Shown piece after piece: positions 34,733 to 43,391 of a DNA stretch of 64,000 nucleotides. The notes beneath the pieces are model-generated. The model made no database searches. It was given only the letters and a program-made list of their open reading frames with translations, and was not told where the DNA came from. Position numbers and translations under genes: made by a program. Source of the stretch: Ruegeria conchae (GTDB taxonomy: Bacteria; Pseudomonadota; Alphaproteobacteria; Rhodobacterales; Rhodobacteraceae); assembly GCF_000192475.1 (NCBI RefSeq), contig NZ_AEYW01000025.1, positions 117,226 through 181,225 on the forward strand. Reading direction: 5' to 3'. The stretch's first letter is position 1. The number at the start of each line of letters is the position of its first letter.

Positions 34733-34948
34733 ATGAAAGAACTATTGCGCAGCACCGATCCGACAGTCCTGGCTTTTGCAACGGCTCTCCTTGAGGGCGA
34801 GGATATAGACTGCTTTCAGATGGACGTAAATATGAGCATCCTCGAAGGGGGCATAGGAATCTTCCCTCGTCGCTTGATGGTGCGCGCTGATGATCTGACC
34901 CGCGCCGAGCGCGTTATGCTTGATAACGAGATACCGCTGGGGCGATGA
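34733..34948 (+). CDS. DUF2007-family small protein
   Basis: A 71-residue protein (MKELLRSTDPTVLAFATALL, then IDCFQMDVNMSILEGGIGIFPRRLMV). The pattern of comparing a hidden N-terminal stretch with a later IFPRRLMV strand matches the DUF2007 'putative signal-transducing' family, which has no known role. It overlaps the methyltransferase start by four bases, an association that recurs in alphaproteobacteria as far as I recall. Confidence 0.85.
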   Translation: MKELLRSTDPTVLAFATALLEGEDIDCFQMDVNMSILEGGIGIFPRRLMVRADDLTRAERVMLDNEIPLGR

Positions 34949-35724
34949 GCTTGTTTTCCGACAATGAGCTGACGCTGAATGAATTTCTGGGTGGTCGTGT
35001 GCGATTATGGCAACCAAAGACTGGGTATCGCGCGGGTGTTGATCCTGTCTTGCTGGCCGCTTCGGTTCCTGCCCTCAAGGGTCAGTCGGTGTTAGAGCTC
35101 GGATGCGGCGCGGGAGCCGCTATTTTGTGTTTGTTGGCACGTGTTCCGCAATTGCAGGCGACAGGGGTCGAACTGCAACCCGCTTATGCGGAACTGGCGC
35201 GTCGAAATGCCACTCAGAACGCAATGGACCTGTCGGTGGTCGAGGCTGATCTGAGCGCGCTACCCAGAGACCTGAAACAAGCACAGTTTGATCATGTCAT
35301 CGCTAATCCGCCTTATTACAAGCCGGGTGCACATAGCCCATCGACCGATCCGGGACGGCAAATTGCTTTAGGTGAAAACACCCCACTAACAGAGTGGATA
35401 GATGTCGCGGCCCGGCGGTTAGCACCACGAGGATACTTGCACATGATCCAGAAAGCGGATCGCTTGCCAGACATACTGGCTGCATGCAGTGGCCGTTTGG
35501 GGTCGGCCGAAGTGTTGCCTCTTTCTGCACGCGTGGGCCGCCTGGCCGAGTTGGTGATTCTACGAGCTCGTAAGGGAGGTCGCGCCAGCTTTCGGTTACA
35601 ATCTCCGCTGATTATGCATCAGGGGGATCGGCACCTTAAAGATGGTGAAAGTTATACCCCCGAGGTTTCGGCGGTGCTGCGCGATGGCGCCGCACTGGCC
35701 GGATTCGCTTCAGATCGGCAATGA
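34945..35724 (+). CDS. TrmN6-like N6-adenine methyltransferase
   Basis: A 259-residue SAM-dependent methyltransferase. The SAM motif is VLELGCGAGAAILCLLARVP near residue 50, and the catalytic N-P-P-Y sequence (VIANPPYYKPG) lies near 115, typical of enzymes that methylate an exocyclic amine. The protein resembles YfiC/TrmN6, which methylates A37 of tRNA-Val. The start overlaps the DUF2007 gene as ATGA. The target is inferred, not shown. Confidence 0.88.
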   Translation: MSLFSDNELTLNEFLGGRVRLWQPKTGYRAGVDPVLLAASVPALKGQSVLELGCGAGAAILCLLARVPQLQATGVELQPAYAELARRNATQNAMDLSVVEADLSALPRDLKQAQFDHVIANPPYYKPGAHSPSTDPGRQIALGENTPLTEWIDVAARRLAPRGYLHMIQKADRLPDILAACSGRLGSAEVLPLSARVGRLAELVILRARKGGRASFRLQSPLIMHQGDRHLKDGESYTPEVSAVLRDGAALAGFASDRQ

Positions 35725-35839
35725 CCAGCCGAATTTGTCGGATTTATTACAGATTCTGTGCGTCTGCAGCGTGACAGTCTGGAAATGATGTGATCAACTT
35801 CTTACGTCATACTTACCAAACCAGAGAAGGAGGACCGCC

Positions 35840-36004
35840 ATGAGCGTGAGCGCGCATCTGACGGAGTTGAAGAAAAAACACGAAATTCTCGGTCTTGAAG
35901 TAGAAGAAGCTCAACGCTCACCTGGTATTGACGATCTCCATATTGCACAGCTCAAGAAGCAGAAACTGAAGCTGAAAGAAGAGATCGAGCGCCTGTCGGC
36001 CTAA
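35840..36004 (+). CDS. DUF465 (YdcH-like) coiled-coil miniprotein
   Basis: A 54-residue, highly charged helical protein: SVSAHLTELKKKHEILGLEV, then PGIDDLHIAQLKKQKLKLKE. The two helices with a central P-x-x-D-D turn and a lysine-rich second helix are the DUF465 pattern. These proteins are abundant in alphaproteobacteria but uncharacterised. A strong AAGGAGG sits seven bases before the ATG, so it should be well translated. The last four bases overlap the convergent EamA gene. Confidence 0.9.
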   Translation: MSVSAHLTELKKKHEILGLEVEEAQRSPGIDDLHIAQLKKQKLKLKEEIERLSA

Positions 36005-36867
36005 GCCTTCAGGCTGGCGCGGGCAGCGATTGCAGCGCCACCGGTGACAAGCAAGGCCGCGATCGCCAATCCCCACGACAGGGCGGCGATCCCGGCCAGA
36101 ACCAATACAAGCGTCGATAGCAATGGTGCCGCGTATGAGGCGGTGCCGAGGATTTGAATGTCCCCGCGTTTAACTCCGATATCCCAAACATAGAACGCCA
36201 GCCCGACCGGGCCCAAACCCAAGGCGAGGGTTGAGGCCCAGCCTATTGCGCCCTTCGGCCAGACTGTTTCTTCAATTGCAAAATGCAGCGCCCAAGAGGC
36301 TATTGCTGTGATGATGCAGAACACCGCAACCGAACTTGTCGGTACATCGCCCAACCTTCGCGACAGAACCGAATAGCCTGACCAGGTCAGCGCACACAAA
36401 AGGGCCAGCCCATAACCGGGCAGATGTTGCGCCTGAAACCCTGCACTGCTGCCACCAGTAATGATCACTGCAGCCCCGGCAAAGCCTAGGCTAGCGCCGA
36501 TCAGGTGGCCAGGTTTCAGGTGTTCGCCGGGGAGCAGGCCGGACAGCAAAACAATGAGCAAAGGCCAGAGATAAGCAATCAGCCCCGCCTCAGCGGCGGG
36601 TGCCATGCGCAGGGCTGAGAAATACAGAACGTGATATCCGAAAAGCCCAATTGCACCGAACAGATACGTGGTCCATGCGATCTGGCCCAACTGCTTCAGA
36701 CCGCCATTTGCTATAGTCCAGATCAAGCCCAAAGTTCCACCGATCGTAAAACAAATTGCGTTCAGCAACAGAGGTGGAGTGGGGGCCGAGCCCACGGTAA
36801 ACAAGGCCAGCAGGGACCACAGCAAGACGGCGACAAAGCCGATTGCGGTCGCACGGGAACGAGTCAT
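36001..36867 (-). CDS. EamA/DMT-family transporter
   Basis: A 288-residue inner-membrane protein with about ten helices in two EamA repeats. Typical segments are YSALR-like FSALRMAPAAEAGLIAYLWPLLIVLLS near 90 and the second-repeat ending LAFYVWDIGVKRGDIQILGTASYAAPLLSTL. Substrates of this superfamily are usually amino acids or metabolites. It starts in a four-base overlap with the LysR gene upstream, so the regulator and transporter are one unit. Confidence 0.92.
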   Translation of the reverse strand: MTRSRATAIGFVAVLLWSLLALFTVGSAPTPPLLLNAICFTIGGTLGLIWTIANGGLKQLGQIAWTTYLFGAIGLFGYHVLYFSALRMAPAAEAGLIAYLWPLLIVLLSGLLPGEHLKPGHLIGASLGFAGAAVIITGGSSAGFQAQHLPGYGLALLCALTWSGYSVLSRRLGDVPTSSVAVFCIITAIASWALHFAIEETVWPKGAIGWASTLALGLGPVGLAFYVWDIGVKRGDIQILGTASYAAPLLSTLVLVLAGIAALSWGLAIAALLVTGGAAIAARASLKA

Positions 36868-37811
36868 GGGCGTCCAAGTTCCTTTTCTGGGATGATCTCA
36901 AAGTCGTCCCACATATGCGCGGTTTTTTCGATCTCTGCAAAGAACCATTCTCGGAAAGCAGCGATTTGTGGGCGGTCTTTGGCTTCGGGCAGGCAAATGA
37001 ATCGGAACCGCGCTTCGGTCTGCACCGCCACTTTGAACGGGGCGACAAGTCGGCCTTCGCTCACATCCTTGATGATTAAAGGCCGCCGCCCCAGTGCAAC
37101 CCCCAACCCGGCGCAGGCTGCATCTATCGCGTGATCAGGTTGAGAAAAATGGGTGCCAGTTGCAGGTGAATACGACATACCAACGGCGCGGAACCAGGAC
37201 GGCCAATCGCAACCAGGGGCGACCTTGAAGAGGGAATCATCAAATATCAGCGGTGCGTCACGCAGCGATTCCGGTGTCTGGAACCTCTCATGCAGTTCAG
37301 GTGTCATGATCGGCGTCACCCAATCTGGTCTGGCGGCGTAAGAAGCCAAGTCTGCGTCGTCAGATATTCCAAATCGGATCGCCGCGTCCACATCATCGCG
37401 CCGCAAGTCGATAACCTTTAGTGATGCGGATAGCCGCAGTTCGATGTCCGGATGTAGTCGTGCAAACTCGAACAAGCGGGGGGCCAACCACTTCGCGGTC
37501 AAGGCTGGTCCGGCAGTGAGAGTCAGCGTCCCGATGCGCTGAAACCTTCGTGTTGCAGCCCATGCTGTCTGTAGTGTCGTAAATCCCTCTGCTGCGCCGG
37601 GTGCTAAAATGCGCCCTGCCTCGGTTAGTTCAACGGCGCGGTTCAGGCGGCGAAACAGCGGTTGCCCGAGGTGCTCCTCAAGCGATTTGATCTGAAAGGA
37701 CAGTGCAGCGGGGGTGACGTGTAGCTCTTCCGCGGCCTTGGCAAAAGACATATGCCGCGCGGCGGCATCAAATGCACGCAATGCGGTCAATGGTGGCAGG
37801 CGGTCGCTCAT
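36864..37811 (-). CDS. LysR-family regulator, GcvA-like
   Basis: A 315-residue regulator. The winged helix-turn-helix is FAKAAEELHVTPAALSFQIKSLEEHLGQPLFRR at about residues 23-55, and the GcvA branch is suggested by LPPLTALRAFDAAARHMSF at the start. The effector domain follows from about 90. It overlaps the EamA transporter gene by four bases and probably controls it. A dyad fitting LysR operators lies immediately upstream of its own start codon, so autoregulation is likely. Confidence 0.92.
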   Translation of the reverse strand: MSDRLPPLTALRAFDAAARHMSFAKAAEELHVTPAALSFQIKSLEEHLGQPLFRRLNRAVELTEAGRILAPGAAEGFTTLQTAWAATRRFQRIGTLTLTAGPALTAKWLAPRLFEFARLHPDIELRLSASLKVIDLRRDDVDAAIRFGISDDADLASYAARPDWVTPIMTPELHERFQTPESLRDAPLIFDDSLFKVAPGCDWPSWFRAVGMSYSPATGTHFSQPDHAIDAACAGLGVALGRRPLIIKDVSEGRLVAPFKVAVQTEARFRFICLPEAKDRPQIAAFREWFFAEIEKTAHMWDDFEIIPEKELGRP

Positions 37812-37813
37812 TC

Positions 37814-37832
37814 AGTTAAAATTTCCTTAACT
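37814..37832. promoter_or_regulatory. LysR-type operator between LysR gene and miniprotein gene
   Basis: Perfect six-base arms AGTTAA and TTAACT are separated by seven AT-rich bases, containing a T-N11-A core as bound by LysR proteins. The site begins three bases upstream of the LysR start codon and covers its ribosome-binding region, which suits autorepression or control of the divergent miniprotein gene. Confidence 0.6.
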
Positions 37833-37922
37833 AACTATACGAAAAAGCTCGTTTGTAGGCCAGAGAAATATGCCCCATCATCGGGGTATGTCAAATGAAT
37901 CTGATCTGAAAAAGAGGCAAAC

Positions 37923-38033
37923 ATGATTGAGATGACAACCCATCCTTCGGTTCAGCGTGCCTTTCAAAAGGCGCATTGCGAGCGCGGTAAAGCGGTCAGG
38001 AGCATCTGGCGAATGATTTTTGGTTCCCGCTGA
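37923..38033 (+). CDS. 36-residue basic miniprotein, unknown
   Basis: A short frame, MIEMTTHPSVQRAFQKAHCE then RGKAVRSIWRMIFGSR, preceded by AGAGG at good spacing and followed by a strong terminator hairpin, so it looks like a complete single-gene transcript. The sequence is helical and basic, with a C-terminal W-x-x-IFG. It loosely resembles the N-terminal part of DUF1127-type small proteins common in this group, but I cannot assign a family. It is divergent from the LysR gene. Confidence 0.6.
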   Translation: MIEMTTHPSVQRAFQKAHCERGKAVRSIWRMIFGSR

Positions 38034-38066
38034 CCGCAGCGCGCGCGGACTTACGGGATAAAAGAA

Positions 38067-38096
38067 GGGCCGGTCCTTGATGGACCGGCCCGTTTT
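38067..38096. terminator. Strong hairpin terminator between miniprotein gene and phaB
   Basis: A perfect 10-base-pair stem (GGGCCGGTCC with GGACCGGCCC, loop of five) followed by GTTTTC on the plus strand. On the minus strand the hairpin is followed by TTCTTTT. It can therefore stop both the miniprotein transcript and the convergent phaB transcript. Confidence 0.88.
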
Positions 38097-38114
38097 CGTT
38101 CCAATGCCGATGGT

Positions 38115-38837
38115 TCAGACGAAGAACTGTGCACCGTTGGCCGAAATGGTCGAGCCGTTGATGAACTGCGAATCGTCCGAGGCAAGAAAGGCGACGCAAC
38201 GCGCAATCTCTTCCGGCTCACCCAGGCGACCCGCTGGGATCTGGCCAATGATCGATTCGCGCACTTTTTCCGGCACTGCCATGACCATTTCGGTCGCGAT
38301 ATAGCCGGGGCAGATTGCATTGGCTGTAATACCGGCCCGCGCGCCTTCCTGTGCCAGCGATTTTACAATACCCAGATCGCCTGCTTTTGTTGCGGCATAA
38401 TTCACCTGGGCGAACTGACCTTTCTGGCCGTTGATTGAGCTGATCACGATGATCCGGCCGAACTTTCGCTCGCGCATGCCCGGCCATACCGGGTGAACGG
38501 TGTTGAAGACACCCGTCAGGTTCGTGTCGATCACCTGATGCCATTGCTCAGGCGTCATCTTGTGGAACGGCGCATCGCGGGTGATACCTGCGTTGGCGAC
38601 CACAATGTCGATCGGGCCGACCTCGGCCTCGACTTTTTCGATGCCCGCTTTGGATTCGTCGTAATCCGCAACATTCCATTTATAGGTGTTGATACCGGTT
38701 TCTTCGGTGAACTTTGCGGCGGCTTCGTCATTGCCTGCATAAGTGGCGGCAACATTATATCCTTCGGCCTTCAACGCCTTGGAAATTGCTGCGCCGATGC
38801 CGCGGGAACCGCCGGTTACGAGTGCTGTACGTGCCAT
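38115..38837 (-). CDS. phaB: Acetoacetyl-CoA reductase
   Basis: Reduces acetoacetyl-CoA with NADPH to (R)-3-hydroxybutyryl-CoA for polyhydroxybutyrate synthesis. It is a 240-residue short-chain dehydrogenase. VTGGSRGIGAAIS is the dinucleotide loop, VANAGITRDAPFHKM near 85 and the catalytic region VISSINGQKGQFAQVNYAATKAG near 135 carry the Ser-Tyr-Lys set. GGAGGAG precedes the ATG. A terminator separates it from phaA upstream, so the two need not be co-transcribed. TTGCG-N4-CGCAA at 38888-38901 upstream is a possible operator. Confidence 0.94.
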   Translation of the reverse strand: MARTALVTGGSRGIGAAISKALKAEGYNVAATYAGNDEAAAKFTEETGINTYKWNVADYDESKAGIEKVEAEVGPIDIVVANAGITRDAPFHKMTPEQWHQVIDTNLTGVFNTVHPVWPGMRERKFGRIIVISSINGQKGQFAQVNYAATKAGDLGIVKSLAQEGARAGITANAICPGYIATEMVMAVPEKVRESIIGQIPAGRLGEPEEIARCVAFLASDDSQFINGSTISANGAQFFV

Positions 38838-38977
38838 TTAGGACTCCTCCAAATTTGGTCGTCTTGGTAATTCTGTTACTCTGAGAGTTGCGGGTGCGCA
38901 ATATCGTTTCGTGATCGAATTAGTCTTTCTGTCCGGCGATATTGTCGCATCTAAGGGATATGATCCGATTGTAACAA

Positions 38978-39004
38978 AAAAGGGCGCCCTGTGGACGCCC
39001 TTTT
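38978..39004 (-). terminator. Intrinsic terminator downstream of phaA
   Basis: The stem AAAAGGGCG pairs with CGCCCTTTT around a nine-base loop; on the minus strand it is followed by TTG after the T-rich arm. It lies 20 bases past the phaA stop and before phaB, so phaB needs its own promoter or readthrough. Confidence 0.82.
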
Positions 39005-39024
39005 GTAATTAGTTTTCAGCGCAA

Positions 39025-40200
39025 TTAGTCGCGCTCCACGCACAATGCGACGCCCATGCCACCACCAATACAAAGGGTCGCAAGACCTTTCTTCGCGTCG
39101 CGGCGCTTCATTTCGAACAGCAGGGTGTTTAGAACCCGGCAGCCGGATGCACCAATCGGGTGACCGATAGCAATTGCACCGCCGTTGACGTTCACAATCG
39201 ACGGGTCCCAGCCCATGTCTTTGTTCACGGCGCAGGCCTGTGCAGCAAATGCTTCGTTGGCCTCGACCAGATCCAGATCGTCAACCGACCAGCCCGCTTT
39301 TTCCAGCGCTTTGCGCGACGCGTAGATCGGGCCGACACCCATGATTGACGGGTCCAGGCCGGCGGTCGCGTATGAGGCGATACGGGCCAGAGGCTCAATT
39401 CCGCGTTTTTCGGCATTCTCGGCCGACATCAGAAGGGTGGCTGCGGCACCATCGTTCAGGCCCGAAGCATTTGCCGCCGTGACCGAGCCATCCTTGGTGA
39501 AAGCCGGGCGCAGTTTGGCCATCGCCTCCATGGTCGCGCCATGGCGGATGTATTCGTCCTTATCCATCACGATTTCGCCCTTGCGGGTCTTGATGGTGAA
39601 GGGCACGATCTCGTCGGCGAATTTTCCAGCGTTTTGGGCTGCTTCGGCCTTGTTCTGAGAAGCAACAGCGAATTCGTCCTGCATGTCGCGGCTGATCTGC
39701 CATTTCTCGGCCACGTTTTCGGCGGTCTGACCCATGTGATAGCCGTTGAAGGCATCCCACAGACCATCGCGGATCATAGTGTCGATGTATTTCATGTCAC
39801 CCATCTTGTGACCGGCGCGTAGGGCGGCGGCGTGGGGTGATAGGGTCATGTTTTCTTGTCCACCTGCAGCCACGATCTCGGCATCGCCCAACTGGATGTG
39901 CTGAGCGCCCAGAGCGACAGCGCGCAGACCCGAACCGCAAACCTGATTGATGCCCCATGCCGCGCTTTCTTGCGGCAGACCTGCATTGATATGCGCCTGA
40001 CGGGCGGGGTTCTGCCCTTGTGCGGCGGTCAGGACCTGACCCATGATGGTTTCGCTTACCTCACCCTTGTCGACCCCGGCGCGCTCGACAACGGCCTCCA
40101 GGACGGCAGCGCCCAAATCATGTGCGGGGGTGTTCGCAAACGAACCGCTAAAGCTACCGACGCCCGTACGTGCGGCGGATGCGATTACTACGTTGGTCAT
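39025..40200 (-). CDS. phaA: Acetyl-CoA acetyltransferase (beta-ketothiolase)
   Basis: Condenses two acetyl-CoA to acetoacetyl-CoA, the first polyhydroxybutyrate step, and can run in reverse. It is 391 residues long. The nucleophilic cysteine lies in [14 protein letters not shown] near 89, the histidine in [10 protein letters not shown] near 348 and the second cysteine in [16 protein letters not shown] near 378. AAAGGA lies eight bases before the ATG. A PhaR-like operator is present about 125 bases upstream. phaC is not in the window. Confidence 0.95.
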   Translation of the reverse strand: MTNVVIASAARTGVGSFSGSFANTPAHDLGAAVLEAVVERAGVDKGEVSETIMGQVLTAAQGQNPARQAHINAGLPQESAAWGINQVCGSGLRAVALGAQHIQLGDAEIVAAGGQENMTLSPHAAALRAGHKMGDMKYIDTMIRDGLWDAFNGYHMGQTAENVAEKWQISRDMQDEFAVASQNKAEAAQNAGKFADEIVPFTIKTRKGEIVMDKDEYIRHGATMEAMAKLRPAFTKDGSVTAANASGLNDGAAATLLMSAENAEKRGIEPLARIASYATAGLDPSIMGVGPIYASRKALEKAGWSVDDLDLVEANEAFAAQACAVNKDMGWDPSIVNVNGGAIAIGHPIGASGCRVLNTLLFEMKRRDAKKGLATLCIGGGMGVALCVERD

Positions 40201-40322
40201 ACAGTCAATCCTTTACCGTCATGGTCTTGTGGGAAATCTGACGGCGCAGGTCGTGGAGAGGCTTTCTCCGGATACAAGAGCGCCTCGGGTTCCCCGCTCC
40301 AGCACCTTCTGCAATACCGCAA

Positions 40323-40338
40323 TGCTGCATCTGCAGCA
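40323..40338. promoter_or_regulatory. PhaR-like operator upstream of phaA
   Basis: A 16-base palindrome TGCTGCA-TC-TGCAGCA containing CTGC-N4-GCAG, the TGC-rich pattern described for the polyhydroxybutyrate regulator PhaR in Paracoccus and Rhodobacter. A further TGC-N6-GCA lies just beside it at about 40308-40319. The site stands in the 193-base gap between phaA and the EAL gene. Confidence 0.6.
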
Positions 40339-40393
40339 ACGGGCAGCTTGTCTCAGAGTTGACTGCGGTGTATCTTTGTGCGGCTTCTTTCTA

Positions 40394-41227
40394 TCAACTG
40401 CCTGTTTTTGAGGATTTTTCTTTGACCCAAGGTGGGGAGACCGAAGGTGCGCCGTACAAGAAGCCCTGCAGGCAATCGACCCCATTTTCGACCAGAAAAG
40501 CAGCATCTTCAGCGATCTCGACCGATTCGGCGGTCACGAGAATTTCAAATTCACGTGCCACGGCGATCAGCGCGCGCACCAGCGCCTGATTGTCAGAGTT
40601 CTTACTGACGCCACGTATGAACTGCCCGTCGATCTTGGCGGCGTCGAACAGAAACTCGCGAAAATGGCGAAAGCTGAAGTTGCTGGCTCCGAAGTCATCC
40701 AGCGCGAAGGCGATCCCGCGGGCTTGTTGCTGATCCATGAAGTCAACCACCAGCTCGGGCACCTGCATGGCTGACGCTTCGGAGATTTCCAGAATCAACC
40801 TCTCGCCCAGGCTTGCGTCTTTTTTCAGGAACCTATCCAGTACACGCGACCAGTTGGAATAACCGATGGATCGGGCGGACATGTTGATGGACAAGCGAAT
40901 GCCGGGATTTCGGATCAGGGTGCGCAATCCCATGTCGAGCGCTATGCAATCCAGATCACGACCGATGGGCGTGTTTTCAACCTGTGGCATGAACTCGCGT
41001 GCGGGTATGACGCGACCGGTTTCATCCAATACGCGGATGAACCCTTCGTAAAAGGCGATCCCTTGCGGGGGGTGAGCCTGAATAACGGGTTGAAACGCCA
41101 GCCTGCATTGCTTGTGCTTTACCGCTTCAGTGGCCATCTGAACGACGGATTGGTCCCGAGAGGTGACGGCGGCGCTCAACGGGTTGTCCGACCCTTCAGG
41201 CAGGTCCGCGCGCTTTCTGTTTCCCAT
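40394..41227 (-). CDS. EAL-domain protein with variant signature
   Basis: A 277-residue stand-alone EAL-fold protein, probably a cyclic-di-GMP phosphodiesterase or binding protein. The signature is EGF instead of EAL (FYEGFIRVL, E61). Other catalytic elements look intact: RLSINMSARS, LILEISEAS, ALDDFGASNFSFRHF, AAKIDGQFIRG, AESVEIAEDAAFL and CLQGFLYGAP. The metal-binding Glu, Asn, Glu, Asp-Asp, Lys and Glu positions are thus kept, so activity is possible. There is no membrane segment or sensor domain. It lies upstream of phaA on the same strand with a 193-base gap. Confidence 0.85.
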   Translation of the reverse strand: MGNRKRADLPEGSDNPLSAAVTSRDQSVVQMATEAVKHKQCRLAFQPVIQAHPPQGIAFYEGFIRVLDETGRVIPAREFMPQVENTPIGRDLDCIALDMGLRTLIRNPGIRLSINMSARSIGYSNWSRVLDRFLKKDASLGERLILEISEASAMQVPELVVDFMDQQQARGIAFALDDFGASNFSFRHFREFLFDAAKIDGQFIRGVSKNSDNQALVRALIAVAREFEILVTAESVEIAEDAAFLVENGVDCLQGFLYGAPSVSPPWVKEKSSKTGS

Positions 41228-41339
41228 GTTCTACCATTCCTCTGATCCCGACGATTACGGTCTGGACAACAGTTTCAGGCAAGACAGGTAAAACCGGAGT
41301 TAACGAGCGTGTATTTATCTGCAGGTGTTGGGCCGGTGA

Positions 41340-41528
41340 TCAGTGTGTGGACTGCCGGGCATGCCGCAGCGAAGCCGCCGCGCCAACCAGTGCTCCGAAC
41401 AGTCCAAGCGCAGCCATAACAAACCCGAGACCCAAAATAGTCGGGACAGCTCCGTTGAGCGCGGCGGCCATGGTGACGACAAAACCCAGCAATCCAGTAG
41501 CGGTAGAAATTCTCAGCAATTTTGACAT
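41340..41528 (-). CDS. Small two-helix membrane protein
   Basis: A 62-residue protein with two hydrophobic helices (TGLLGFVVTMAAALNGAVP and LGLGFVMAALGLFGALVGAA) and a basic, His-containing C-terminus. The ATG at 41528 follows GGAG at seven bases. No family is recognised. It stands alone between the EAL gene and a sterol-desaturase-family gene on the same strand. Confidence 0.65.
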   Translation of the reverse strand: MSKLLRISTATGLLGFVVTMAAALNGAVPTILGLGFVMAALGLFGALVGAAASLRHARQSTH

Positions 41529-41618
41529 GCGGGTCTCCGGAGAATGCTTACTTAAATCACCTCTCGGATATGGAGCACCTGTGCCAAAAATCAAGCAGAG
41601 AAAAGGTCTTTTTGAGAC

Positions 41619-42590
41619 TTAGGCCCGCTTTGGCGCGGTGGCGGATGCCTGCGGGTCGAATTGCTCAAACCCCGGTGTTCCGCAATCTTCCGGATGGCGG
41701 ACAAGATGTTTGGCCTTGATCTGCTCGGAACTGTCTCGGCTACCATCATGGCTGTAGCCCGGAGGCGCAAAACAATAGGCTAATCGCTGGCGCAATGTCA
41801 GCCCAGGCTGAGTGGCATCCTTCCAAATTCCGACCCATTCATGAAACGCCACGCGCAGTGGATTGAAAGTGCCGATATTGTGTACGAGGCCATAGTCGAC
41901 CTTGTCATCCTCTTGCTCGGGAACGAACGTGCCGAACAGCTTATCCCAGATGATGAACACACCGGCATAATTGCAATCCAGATAGCGTGCATTGCGTCCG
42001 TGATGGGCGCGGTGGTGGCTGGGGGTGTTCATGACAGCCTCGAACCAGCGGGGCATTTTGCCAATGGCTTCGGTGTGAATCCAGAATTGATAGATGAGGT
42101 TCAGGCCGCCGACAAACAGCACCATTGCGGGATGAAAGCCCAGCAGGATCAGCGGCGCACGCACCACCATCATGAAGGTGAACGTATAGGTCCAGGTCTG
42201 ACGCAGCGCAGTGGTCAAATTATAGTGCTGCGAGCTGTGGTGGTTCACGTGGCTGGCCCAGACCCAGCGGATGCGGTGCCCGAACCGGTGCACCCAATAA
42301 TAGCGCAGATCATCCAGCACAAAGCAGAGGATGATGACCGGGATCGAAGTGCCCAGGTTCAGCGGCGTGATTTGCCACAGCCACATGAAAAACGCATACG
42401 CGATGAAGCCCAGCAAAAAGCCTGAGGCAATGTTGCCCGCCCCCATGATCAACGAAGTCACGGCATCGCGCGTCTCATACCGCCCGCCCTGACCTTTGAC
42501 GGCGATCCATAGAAATTCCGCCAGAATGGCGGCGATGAAAAACGGTACGGCCCATTGCACCGCGTCGGGAAAGCTTACGTGATCAGTCAT
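41619..42590 (-). CDS. Sterol desaturase/fatty acid hydroxylase family protein
   Basis: A 323-residue integral membrane di-iron enzyme. The histidine clusters HRFGH near 115, HVNHHSSQHYN near 127 and HHRAHHGRN near 205 match the superfamily. About five hydrophobic helices surround them. Bacterial members hydroxylate fatty acids, sterol-like or carotenoid substrates; the substrate here is unknown. The ATG at 42590 overlaps the stop of the upstream gene as ATGA. Confidence 0.9.
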   Translation of the reverse strand: MTDHVSFPDAVQWAVPFFIAAILAEFLWIAVKGQGGRYETRDAVTSLIMGAGNIASGFLLGFIAYAFFMWLWQITPLNLGTSIPVIILCFVLDDLRYYWVHRFGHRIRWVWASHVNHHSSQHYNLTTALRQTWTYTFTFMMVVRAPLILLGFHPAMVLFVGGLNLIYQFWIHTEAIGKMPRWFEAVMNTPSHHRAHHGRNARYLDCNYAGVFIIWDKLFGTFVPEQEDDKVDYGLVHNIGTFNPLRVAFHEWVGIWKDATQPGLTLRQRLAYCFAPPGYSHDGSRDSSEQIKAKHLVRHPEDCGTPGFEQFDPQASATAPKRA

Positions 42591-42973
42591 GCGGGTTCCA
42601 TCAGATGTTGCCAGTGGCGGCACTCGGTTTCGTCGAGATGGATGAGTACGCGCGGAGTGCTGAAATCGTGAAATTGAACCTCAAACCCATCGGGATGGTC
42701 GATCCTGTCGAAATCCAGCAGATGCCGGGCTACGGTGTCAGCCCCGAAGGACCACAGCAACCCGGCGCCTGTCTCGGTTCGTACAAGGGCGGCATGACCG
42801 TCATGGGCGACCGTGACATCAATGACTGTGTCATCAGGGAAGTGTCGAAGCCATTGGATTTGTGCGGTTTCAGGCGTCAGTAGGCGCAAACGAGATCTGC
42901 CCGTCAGATGCAACAATAGCGTGATCCCGGCAATGCCGCCGACGACAAGTCCCAACAGAATTTCCAGCGGCAT
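42587..42973 (-). CDS. Hypothetical protein with N-terminal TM helix
   Basis: A 128-residue protein with one N-terminal transmembrane helix (LEILLGLVVGGIAGITLLLH), then a soluble domain (IQWLRHFPDDTVIDVTVAHD, ALVRTETGAGLLWSFGAD, RVLIHLDETECRHW). No family is recognised. Overlap with the hydroxylase gene suggests it is a partner or modulator of that enzyme, which is inference. Confidence 0.72.
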   Translation of the reverse strand: MPLEILLGLVVGGIAGITLLLHLTGRSRLRLLTPETAQIQWLRHFPDDTVIDVTVAHDGHAALVRTETGAGLLWSFGADTVARHLLDFDRIDHPDGFEVQFHDFSTPRVLIHLDETECRHWQHLMEPA

Positions 42974-43032
42974 TCGATCCTCCTGCGGACAAACTGCAAG
43001 AGGTCGAATTGCCTGTCAAAGGTGGCGTGGCG

Positions 43033-43362
43033 TCAGCCGTGCTTCAGGCCGTCCAGAACTTCGTGTTGCACCACCCGTTCGACAAAGGGCACCAAACCCT
43101 CGGGGCCCGATGTGCGATCTTTTAGATGGATGCAGATATCGGGACGGCGCGCGGCAATGATGCCGACCATTTCACCGCGTATATTGTCGTCCAGACCGGC
43201 ACCCATGATGGCGCAGGCGATGCGGGGTTCGGTGTCCAGTTGTCGCCGGACCTCATTCTGATCATGTGCGCCCAGCCATTGGATAGGTAAATGATCCAAC
43301 TGCTGTGCAACGTCACCGATTACATTCGGCAAACGGCCGATCAGTAATACTACTGGCTTCAT
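43033..43362 (-). CDS. Small receiver-like hypothetical protein
   Basis: A 109-residue soluble protein that begins MKPVVLLIGRLPNVIGDVAQ and alternates strands and helices (IACAIMGAGLDDNIRGEMVG, RPDICIHLKD). The arrangement looks like a Rossmann or receiver-type fold, but no phosphorylatable aspartate signature is evident. No function is assigned. It sits between the membrane protein operon and the TlpA gene on the same strand. Confidence 0.65.
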   Translation of the reverse strand: MKPVVLLIGRLPNVIGDVAQQLDHLPIQWLGAHDQNEVRRQLDTEPRIACAIMGAGLDDNIRGEMVGIIAARRPDICIHLKDRTSGPEGLVPFVERVVQHEVLDGLKHG

Positions 43363-43391
43363 ATGGCCTCCATTTTGCTGATCACAAACGA

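Noticed and set aside
35725..35839. Possible small RNA or promoter upstream of the DUF465 gene
   Set aside because: No convincing -35/-10 pair or stable hairpin could be identified in this 115-base stretch.
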